Shown: positions 37,401-49,400 of the stretch, in pieces
How positions within the stretch are numbered: position 1 is the stretch's first letter
Layout: the number at the start of each line of letters is the position of its first letter
Origin: Xanthostigma xanthostigma
Lineage: Eukaryota; Arthropoda; Insecta; Raphidioptera; Raphidiidae
Direction of reading: 5' to 3'
NCBI GenBank assembly: GCA_963575645.1
Contig: OY754464.1
Coordinates: 26,675,501-26,739,500, forward strand
Length of the DNA stretch: 64,000 nucleotides
Notes under the pieces: model-generated
The model's input: only the letters and a program-made list of their open reading frames with translations
Databases searched by the model: none
What the model was told of the DNA's origin: nothing
Translations under genes and position numbers: made by a program

Positions 37401-40400
37401 CGCTTCTGTTTGTCGTTGGCGACCCGTTTTTTAAGCGACTTCATAAAAATATTATCAAATCGACGCTTATCTTTATACATGTTTTTTATTTTGATAAAAT
37501 AACGGTTATATCGTAAACTAGATAGTGAAGATTAACGGGCATTAGCCAAATAATCAAACAGATGAATTAATTATACCTATTATCATATTTTTAATATATT
37601 CTACGTTTCCTGGATAATTTTGTCCACATCCTCAGGAATGATTAATGAAGGAATCATATTTTTTTAAATCAAAATTATATACATGAAATAGCCAAACTGA
37701 AATTATAGTTTTTAATCTTTTAAATGTTTTCTATAAAAAAATAAATTTCGTTATTGAGGAAGATGCCTAGGTGATCCTACGTAATTTTTCAATAAATAAA
37801 ACTATGGACCAATTTTTCAGAAAAACATTTTTTGTCTGAAAAATTGGTCGATAACTTTATGTATTGAAAAGTTCTAATCAGACGTTAATCAAAGATTTTA
37901 CTACGCAGTTTTAACTTATATCGATTAGGTACTTTTTTTAATTTAGTTAAATCAATTAATAACAAGAAAGAACGTACAAACTACGTATTGTTATACATAT
38001 TATTATAGTGACTTATGACTAAGGTAGAATACTGTTGAAATTGTTTTTCGATGACATTACAGTAAATATACAGCGAACAGACTGCAAACGTAACTTTCAT
38101 CTTCAACAATGCTTCTGTTGTCCCTACTATGTGCACTGATATTTTGAATAAGTTTATTTAACTAAAGAAAAAAGACAAAAGAACATTAACGTGCCAGAAT
38201 TGCATTTTCCTTCTCTGTTCAACAAAAGTAAAATTTAATTAGTCGTTACCTTTTCGTGTTAAGAACTATTTTATGTACGACGTTTCGTCACAATGTTCAT
38301 TATTGCGTTCACTTGTTTTAAACAGCGTTTGTTTTTTTTCCATTTGTTTCGTAAGGGACTATGTTCGCGCTAATTGTATATTTAAGCGCGAAGCTATTTT
38401 TCACGTATGTTCTAATTGACTTTGACACTGGCCTGTCAAACAAACGAACCGTGACACACAGAAAAGTGTTTGTTGCTGATTAAGATTACAACTTATTTGT
38501 TATTCACAAAAATTGACAGTGTGGCGTTTGCAAATTTAAGAAATATAGGTATTTACTTCAAAGTCAGAGGATTTCGAACCGTTTTTAAGCTGGCAAATGT
38601 CATACAGAACGGTTTTTTTTGACGTGATAACGTCTTATAAATTGATGAATCACCAATCTTATAAATTGATAAAACACCGGCTGCATGCACGAAAAAGTGT
38701 AACGTTCCTAACGTAACGTAACGTTCGTAACGTTCCGCCTGACCCTGTGCGTGCTTTTCTCGAAAACGGCCCTAACGATTTGGATGAAATTTACTGAAAA
38801 GGAATTTTGGGGGGCAAAAAATCGTTTTAGCTAGGTCTCATCTCTCGAAAAAATCGTTTTCTTACAAATTTTATCATTATAAAAATCAATTTTTTGACGT
38901 ATGAAAATACTTAAATATTGTAAGTAGGTTTTGGAATTTTATATAAACAGTGAAACAATTGTTTTCAAAATATTATGACAGCTAATCTTTGAGACTTAAA
39001 ATAAATACGAAAGAAAGAAAGTTAAAAAAAACAATTATATTATATGGTGAGTAATTTAAATAAATAAAATTAACCTAAATTTGAAGCGAAAGATGCAATA
39101 TCATAGATTCGAATTATTATAATTATTATATAAATTTAGGTTATGTATTACGGAATACGTTATCACGTAAAACTATCGTCCGTAAACCGACTTTACAGAC
39201 AACCAATTTTTTTTGTGAAGGGGGTAGGGCGAGAGCTTGTTACAAAAAATATGTAAAAAATTAATTTCTGGCCTTTGGTATTTCATCAAAACTTCTAGGA
39301 TTACCTATTAGATCAGAACGCCAGCATGAAAATTTTGATAAGCTGTTCCCTGTTTTTTTTTTTCGTTTTTGGCGTAACTCTTGTTAGGTATTGGCCAGTT
39401 GCCGACGTGATGAGTTTATTCTATTGCTCTCCGTTGTAGTCTCTGTTTGTAACTTGTAGTTTTATCTGACTTTGTTTCAGGCATAGATAAATCTGATTAT
39501 AGGTGTTGTAGTCACCAAAACAAAAATTTGGCTTGCATACAGTTTTCTAAACCTAAAATGCCTAGTAGAATTCACGGTCCATAGGACCATACACTAAGGG
39601 TGCGTTCCGATATGCACTGCGACCACTGTACAGTGTGACGTCAATTCAGTATACTGTGAAGCCGTTCCTTTATAGCCAGTAATACTGGTTACTATTTAAA
39701 ACGGAACGCACTCCAGTATACTGTCAGCCGCAATTTTTGAAATTTTGACGCAGCGTTCAAATGAGTGTAATAAGTAAAGTTTTCTAGTTCATTAAAAAAA
39801 CTGTTGTTGGAGTACTGTCAAATTAAAAATATCTTAATTAATATTAATTGTAAATTGAATTTATAATATAATAAAAGTAAATAGTTTTTCATTAAAAAGA
39901 ATATGTTTTAATGTCTTAAGGTTATTTTTTGCAATTCTTCTATTGTTTTAGTTATTAATTCAAACTAATTACAGAACTTTTAAATTTTTGTGATTAAACT
40001 GTAGATTGTTTATAAGACGCTAGGCACTCGAGTTGTTTTGACAGATCACGTGATCAAAGTACTGGCGAGTACCTTACCTCGAAAACGCCAGTGCTCACAG
40101 TAGAATATGCCGGAGATTTATGACGTCATATATTTCCCTAGGGTACTGCGGCAGTATACTGGCGTTCATAACGGAACGAATTTTTCTACAGTAAGAGCAC
40201 TGGGCAGTGCTCCCAGTGTATATCGGAACAGACCCTAATAAAGATCAGTGGGTACCGGCAGTGTTCTTTTGTTTTTGTTCTCTAAAATCTGTTCAGATAG
40301 ATATCTCTTATTATATTATTAGAGCTAAGCGGCAGCAAAAATTGTGGAACCCCACATTAAAAGAAGGAAATGCGGTAATATTTGCTTCAATTGAAAAGAA

Positions 40401-43400
40401 AAATAAACGTTAAAAGTGAAACTCGACACACGCGACAACAAGCAGCCGTGACGCATGCGTTATTTTTATAAATGCATATAATTATTGTGATTTATCCAAT
40501 AATTGTCATTATGTCAGGAACAGTATTGACGAAATGAGATAAATGTTTTGTGTTGCCAATTTTTGTCTACGCAAAATAATGATTGCCAACGTGTTCACCA
40601 TTTTTGTTAACTGGGGAAAACGCGGGAAAAAGACAGGAATTTCAGAAAATAACTGAGCAACTCCATCTAAAGCTCATCATATTGCTACGAGGCTCTGGAT
40701 GCTAATCACAAAACATTGCTTAAGCCTTAAGGCTTCACACATCGCAAGCCTGACCCAATGTCGTTCAATAACGATTATGTGCCCGCTTCACCAGTAACAA
40801 TGATCGTCAAATATTCCAGACTGGAAGGTATCGGAGGACTGGTCGAACAGAACGACAAATACCAACCAGGTTTCAATCCAAGTCAAAGAAGCCACCTTGT
40901 TTGATAATGCTTCAAGGAGTCTGGCCACACATTCGTCGATGCTGTTTTAATAAAATAAGTTCAATTACATGCATAATTGCCCAAAAAGTATTTTATTTCA
41001 ATAAACGTATTCTGAAAATACTTATTTTGCATTTAGTATTTGAAACACAACTTATTTTGTATTTGAAATAGAAAAAAAATAAGATATTAATTGCATTTAT
41101 AAACGACGTTCCGTGTTTGTAATTAATTATAGTGTTATTGAGGTTAAGTGTTCTGGAAGCAAATATTCGCTAAGGGACATTGGACCACTGTGAAGCCAAC
41201 TTGACATCATTGGAGTAGGAGAAGACGAGCTTTGAAGAAAATATTTGCCAATGACTATTGGGTCTGCCTTGGAGTGTGTCTGGCTCAAACTTCACTTCAA
41301 ATTGTGCGTAAATAATTTTAGGGTTCCGTATCCGAAGGGTGCCTAACGGGACCCTATAACACTAAGCCTCTGTTGTTAGTTCGTCTGTCTATCAGCGAAC
41401 TGAACCGTAATAGATACAGAGCTGAAATTTTCATAGAGTGTATATTTCTATTGCCGCTATAACAACAAATAATGAAAACCCAATTCTTTTTTAGACGCAA
41501 TACATTCACTTATACATACACAAACCGCAACAACGTGCTACGCACGTACACAGTAACATTTCTAATACAAAACAAGCGTCCGCTAACGATGCGTTTATAC
41601 AGCAATAATACTCGAACATTTATTAAAATACAATTATGAGAACTCTCGCATACAGCACGGTACGACCACTAGGCTACCAGATATATCCACGGTAGACGTG
41701 TGTCGATCGATCATTTCTTGCGACCCGGGTCGATCGCGACCCACAGGTTAAGTGATCGTATCACAATGTTTCGATCGTTTGATCGATCAGCTTTTACCTA
41801 TTAGACGTGTGTCGATCGAACATTTCCTGCGACCTAGGTCGATCGCAACCTACAGGTTAGGGGATAGTATCACAATGATTCGATCGTTCGATCGGCTGTC
41901 TGAGTACCTATTTCATTTCTATACGAGTTACCATTGACCTGTTGATGTAATTTTCTGCGCTAGCTTGTTTGTACGAAAGAAAAACTTACCATTGAACAGA
42001 ACAATGAGGCTTTTATTTAACTCGACTCAAATTACTTATATATAAAATAGATAATGAGATACGATAAATTAACACCAAGTAGGTATTTTAAGATTAAATT
42101 AATGTTTATATCTATTTTATGACACTATAGGTTATGATTAAGAAATAAAACTTGAGAATTTTTTTCGGGTTTTAAAGAACTTCTTTTTGCACTTATTGTC
42201 ATTCCAGCTTTGGAAAAAAATCGTTCGCATGGTACAGATGTAGCATTCATTCAAGTGATTGTTGTATGTTATTATGACTCACGAGTCACGACTCTACCAT
42301 AGAAATTCATCATTCAATCACTCGGTCACGCTCCGTCATCTATTCCCTGTGGCTCTTTGGTTGCTATTGAGCTGACGATCGACTCGAGACCGAACGATTG
42401 GATCTTGTGAGATTCAGTGATTCAATCACTCAGTCACGGGTGGTGATCGAATCAAAACGATTCGATCAATCGCGATCGACACACGTCTAATCCACGGTAT
42501 ACAGTTCAGTTCGGGGAGTCCATCTGAACCAGCGTTGCCAGTTTTTTTTTTTTTGCCAAGTCGGGATTTTCTAACTCTTTGAGTGAAAACAGCGGGATTC
42601 TTTCGTCGAAAGCGGGACATAGTAAAAAACGTATATAATCAGAAGTTTTCAAATACCTATTTATCTTTTTATTTGAATTAAAATTACGTTTACGTGACAG
42701 TAGATAGCAATAAAAATAGCCATAGAAAATGTATTTTAATAAAAATATAATATTTTAAATCAGATTTACCCTATCGTTAAATAGTTGAGTCTTATTCGTC
42801 TTCAGAATAAAAAAAAACAAATCAAAATCAAAAAAGTTTTATTCAATAGAAAAATATGGCGTTTCAAACAATAGTCTGTGGAGTGAGTGTTACAAATTGC
42901 AACTTACAATAAGAGAATAATTATTTATAAGAATTACTTATTCATGATAGGTATTTCTGTGAAGGTTTAACTTCTTTTAAAGTTATCCCCGAAAAGCGGG
43001 ACTGAGCCTGTCCCGCGCGGGACATTTAATTTTAATTTTAAAATCGGGACGTCTGGCAACGCTGATCTGAACTCACTGCAATTATACACTTAGTTTGTAA
43101 ACTGACCGCGGCCTATGTCGATGTATTGAGAAAACAGTTTCCAACGGAAAAGCGGAAAGAATCTTTAAGACTCGATTTCCATTATGTACGAACTGTTTAC
43201 ATATACCTTCAAGTGTTACGGAACTCTCGGTGCGCGAATCCGACTCGCAATTGGCCGATTGTTTTCTTATTTTTTTTTGTTACCTCTAACAGCTATGATT
43301 CCGGATTATTTGAATCTAGTACCGATTTATATTTTTAATAATTTATTGACGTGATAACGTCTTATAAATTGATGAAACACCAGCTGCACGCACGAAAAAG

Positions 43401-46400
43401 TGTAACGTTCCTAACGTTCCGCCTGACCCTGTGCGTGCAAGCGAGAGCGCAGTATGCTTCGGCCCAAGTTTGACAGCTACTAAAATTTAGGTTATGTATT
43501 ACGGAATACGTTATCACGTAAAACTATCGTCCGTAAACCGACTTTACATACAACCATTTTTTTTTTCTTGTTTATAAATTGAACATCTATAACTGATACT
43601 TTTACCAGTTCGCAATTTAGAAGCTGGGAACTGCTGGAAGCTATGATATAGAGAAGGCGTCATATCATCGCCATACGCTCGGCTATTATCAAGCCATGTT
43701 TTTTATTGCTTTTTTGTTAACATCACCACTCCTTACATAATATATGTTGTAATTAGTGTTTATTGACCTTCTCTTGTTATAATGAATTATTTTCACATTT
43801 TTCGTTCGCCTTTCTTAACTTTTTTTCAATTGTCAGAACAAAAGAAAGCGTTTACGGCATTTGTCATTTGGTCTGATTGGGGCGCATTGCGTGCTGCTGT
43901 AGATTTTTGTTTTCAATAATAAATGCATGGCGTTTTCTCTATTTCCATTGTTGTGAATCATTCGACCATCGTCGCGATTTTATATTTGTAACTAACAAAC
44001 GACATCTGAAATATCACATTTATAATTCTTTTGTTTTGAATAATGAGTTTTAAGACATCTGGAAATTTATAATTGGATTTCATTTCTTCGGCGATTCCCT
44101 AGATTTGTAATCTTTTTAATAACTCAGAATGAAAAAAAAAACGGAACCCGTATATATGTATATGATCACTTTGTTGTTCGTCTGTCGCTTTTTCTGTGTG
44201 TCAATATTTCTTTTATCAGGAACGACTGAATGTATCAAATTGGAATTAATATCAAATACTAATCCCATTATCCCATACCATGCTTATAGGCCTGTAAAAA
44301 ATCCACACTTCTAACTCAATGCAATAAAATTATACGGCCTTTTAAGTGTATTTCGAATGCTGAGCCGCTCATCACTATTGATCTAGATTCTAGAATATTG
44401 AAATTTAGCACGAAGGAAGGTTTCTTAGCACAAGTAAAGGGAAAAAAATACGGAATTCAATAATTTCTAATTCTATGTGAAAGTATTATCCATCAAACTT
44501 TTTTTAGTAAATTATTATAACGAACGGAACCCCTCAGGGCACTTGTCCGTTTGTTTTTTTATCAATGATATTGATTTGCAAGTGAACAAGAATCACACGG
44601 TTCGTATTGTAATTAAGGAATAAACAACAATCGACGCCCTTGTAACATTGCTTGAGAGTTGAGCTGAAGAGACGTACTGAGGTAGTCAAGTCTAGAGCTG
44701 ATGAGCCGCCAGCCGGAAGTCTGTTGGCAATCTTCCGGTCTATTTTATATATTATAATTTATTTATTATTATTTATGTATTTACATGTTTTAGCGTCAGG
44801 TTTCGATAGTATCTCTAATACTAACTTTGGCAGTGGAATTTCGCGTGTGATTCTCGAATAGGTTATAGGTTCGTCCTACGACCCACATAACTGAACTTGA
44901 TAATTTTGAACAGAATTTATGATTCCTTACATATAAACATAATATAATGTAAACCAACTTTTTCGTTCTTATAGTCTTCCTCATAATTACAAACCAGAAT
45001 TAAAAAATATATACAGTGTTAACTCTATATAGCGACACTCAAGGGACTGTGCACTTTGTAGCGTTAGAAGAAATAATCCATTAATATTTTTTTTACTACA
45101 TATAATATTATGTATTTACTCCAAAGCGTCTTCCAACTTCACTTATCTTTTCTTCCGTCTCTATTGCGCGTATTAATAAAACTTTTTTCGTCAATACACC
45201 AAGATTTTCTTTTACTCGCCATGTTCACAGTTTGCAAGTTTGTGGGCAACTAAGAATATGATAACTTATCTATAAGCAGCTGAGCTAAACATATGAAAGA
45301 TAATCCCAACAAACAAAAGAACGAATGGCTTAGAATCTTCGGTACGCGTCATGCCGACAACAAAGCAACAAAATAACAAACAAGTACTGTTTATTGCTTA
45401 ATGATGACGTATTGTTGTCGTTATTTAGACATTGTATGAGCAGCAAGGTTAACCAACTAGAGTTAAGTAATTTCAACGTTTTAAGGAGTTCGTCGTTATA
45501 TAAAGTGACGTTAAATGGAGTTTAGACTATATATCTATTATAGAGACAAAAAGTAACGACTTTATTTTAAAATACGGATATATTATAATTTTACATAAAT
45601 ACAAATTTAATTGAAAGGCACCCGATGTGGCTATTCATCAGAAATAAAGGCATTTCGGGAGAGGGGCTTGAGCCCCCAAAACTCCCCCCTGGCCTACGGC
45701 CTTGTGTGGGACGACCCTATTTTGACGGAACGTCAAAATCTGGACCTACAAGCACTTCAATAGTTTGAGATCTTATTTTTTGCAAGACATTTTCTTTTTT
45801 GGGTTAGAGAAAATTGTGATTAAAAAATATAGATCGCTTATCGATGGTTTTTTAGTTCAACTTCGGGACCCGCTCCTTATAGTTACGCCACTGGTAAAAA
45901 GTGTCCAGAATATCATAATTAATAGAAATCCAGTCATTTTCGAATTATGCCAGACAGATAGACACAAAAAATATACTGATAATTGCGACCTACTATAAGT
46001 ATCAGCTCCTAATCGACAAAAGTTTGGTGCCTTTATTAATTAATTATTTATGTTCTGGAATCTGGGAGCTTCGAAAATGATCTTTTAAATAAATTTTGTG
46101 CTGTTAATAGTATATTGCTGTGTAATCGTATGTTAAGCTTACAATAGAATAATTATTATTTTGGAATTAGTGCCGTCACATGAGACTATGCTTCTGAAGC
46201 CGTTGGTGTTGGTAAAAAAAATACTAGAAATGTGCATTCCACCTAGATAAAAAATACCCGAGACCCCGCAAGAAAGCGTATCAACAGACTAAGGTCAGGT
46301 TTTCAGGTTGCTATTTTATATATCACTAGCGGTCCCGTCCGATTTCACCCGGGTGTAAAAGAACAAATGGGTACACACATTCATCTTAGTTTACCGAGAT

Positions 46401-49400
46401 GAATGTTGTGTCCAAATTTCATGATGATCGGAGTTACCGTTCAAAAGCTTTTGTCAATAAAAAGCAGTATTTATACTTTTTTAAACTAATAATTTTTTTT
46501 TAATTAATTAAATAAAATTAAAATAAATTTAAAGCAATGTAGAAAATAAAAAAAAAAATAAAAATATTTCGCCCAACGTGGGGCTCGAACCCACGACCCT
46601 GATATTGACAGTCGCACGCTCTACCGATTGAGCCATCCGACGTTGTCTACTGTCAACGCTAATATGAATATATTTAGTTAGTGTATTTCACCTGAATAGA
46701 AGCTTATTTTCTAAAAATTATTTAAAAAAACATTTTCCAGTGGACCAAATTGTGAATCTAAACCATTCTTGAATCCCCCTGAACATACACAAAAAATTTC
46801 ATCAAAATCGATCCAGCCGTTTAGGTGGAGTTCAGTTACATACACACGGACAGAAGAAATATATATGTTACGGTTAATACAAGAAAGTAGTTTATTCGCG
46901 AATTAACCGGCTAATACCCGAATTAACCAACGTCAAGGATTGGTTAATTCGGGTAATTAACCGATTAATTCGCGAATTAACTACTTTCTTGTATTAACCG
47001 TAACATATATATAAAGATTATCAGTATTAATAAAACGTTTTTCGATGTCAGGTATCGGTTCGTTTGTTTTTTAAATTCAATAATTGAATAATATATTATA
47101 CAAAAGTTCAACCCATTCGTAATGCATGATGATTTTGTGCTAACGATGACGTAAGTCCACTTTGTGACACAATTTACTATTATTTATACGTTTATTATAA
47201 GTACAACAATCTTCGAAAGCACTCTTGTGTGATAGAAATTTCGAAAAAAAATATAATAATATTAATATGAAAAATATAGCAACAATGCGAAATGTAAATG
47301 TCGTGTGCCATAAATAATTACTGTCAACTGTCTCACAATATTTTGTGACATAACAGTGGCGATATGTACTCGTCATCGATTCACGATTGTTTCATAATGA
47401 AATAATAATTATAGTTAGACGTTTCGGATGACAGAATGATTCTCTTGTTTGCCGAAAGTCCAAAATTTCTATTTTGTAATTTCAAGCTAACATTGTCGCG
47501 AGTATTTCAAGAACTACGCACTTAAAGTGAAAAACACTGATATACGAGTAGAATCTGTAACAAATGCCCTTTCATTTAATATTCCACTTGACCGGGTGAA
47601 AACATTTTGCCCCACCCCTACAATTGATTTTTTTGTGATTCTAAGGCCTAGTTTATATGAGAGGCGTTGAACGCCTCTCATATAAACTAGGCCTTACTCT
47701 TGAACTGGGTGCGTGCGTTTTATACCTAACTGTACCAAATTTCAAGCCGATTGACAATCGACTATAACATACAGATAGACAGACAGACATGTTACATTTA
47801 TGATTTCTAAAATCCAAGTAATGGAGTTCTGCAAAAAAAATAGAAAATTTATTTTTATGAATTTGCAATTAAAAAATTGAGATGGACACTTATTGAAATG
47901 GCGCATAATTTGTTAATAAATACAACCGGTAACATGTATTTAGAAGGATAAATGCAAATTTGTTATCATGTAAAGTTATTTTTTTGGGGACATAACAGAT
48001 TCACATTGTGCCGTTAATTTTTGTTGTTGTATTAAATTTTATAATTACTTGTCGGAAATAATGCAATAATTTGACCTAGACAAAACTAAATGTAATAATA
48101 ATTCATAATTTGTAAAGCTGCAGTATCACCGCATATTTAATTAATTATTATAGAAGTGTTTCGTAAATACTTTTATCATTCCAAAGTGAATGGTACTAGT
48201 TTAGGTCAAAAATCACTTTTAAAAAGTTTTACAATATCTTTCCGTTTTGAGGTCCCCCGAATCCAAAAAACATATTTTTGGAAAAACTCTGTGCGTCTGT
48301 AGTCTGTGAACACGATACAGGTCAAATGGATGAGCGGATTGAAACCAAATTTTGGGAGGATGTTTGGTATGCAAATATGAAGTATTTTTGGGGAAAATCG
48401 GCGCCTGCGCAGAAAAGAAATATGCTATAACGCTGTTCATTATATAATAATGGTTTACTTTTCGGAAATATTTTGAAAATAAAAAAAATCAGCGACTCTT
48501 GTTTTATGGATCTGTCAGAAATAAACTAGTTGGCATGCTTTGATTAATTTTTACATGACGTGGAACATATTATGTAGGTAACCATGGCAACGAATAGTTA
48601 ATATCATATTAAATACTAGCAATTACCCGCGACACCTCACGCGATATCAAAAATTTTATTTTCTTTATTATAATCAAATGTCAACATTTTTGAAGTTGGA
48701 ATGGTCCCGTCGCCCAATTGGCTTGATTTTTTTTTTTATTTTTGAGAAACTCTTAACGCATACAGCTTCTGAACCAGAAAAGATTCTGACGTTTGCTTGT
48801 GCTAATTTTTTATAAGCATGGCAAGTCTAGAAAAGTTCTGACAGATTTTGATTTTCGTCAACCGCGTTTTTTTTTATTATTTTTGTCCGTTTTTTTTTAT
48901 TATTTTTGTCATTTGCGACTTCGTGTGATTGCTTTCTCGCTACGCTCTGGTGAGCAATGGCCATACTCACAGTCGTTCGCAATCGCGAATTTTGCACAAT
49001 GTACTATTGTGTATTAGTATCGATTTGGTAAAATCCTACAGTCTGAACTTTAATAATTAATGTATTTGCTTGCAGCGGCGTTACCCGGTACCACGGCCGC
49101 TCATCAGTTGGTCGTGTCGATCAGACAAAAGTGTACTCCGGAGGAGGCGCTCAGCGTACTGAAGGAGCTGCCGAATCCGAGGCTCGAAGACGACGCCGAC
49201 AGCCGTTTCAATCCGCTCAAGATTGACGTCTTCGTTCAGACACTGCTCAATCTCGGCTCGAAGAGTTTCTCGCATAGTTTTGCCGCAATCTCCAAGTTTC
49301 ATTATGTGTTCAAAGTATGTATTGTTTGTTTCCAATACATCTCAGGACAAATCTATACATCTATACATGCATTGAAAATGTTTCGAACAAATTACTAACT

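Noticed and set aside
44129-44314. Small membrane or secreted protein ORF
   Set aside because: A hydrophobic stretch only; AT-rich codons match the surrounding intron and nothing supports splicing or conservation.
47642-47696. microRNA precursor
   Set aside because: The stem is perfectly paired with a one-base loop, unlike miRNA hairpins; a palindromic insertion is simpler.
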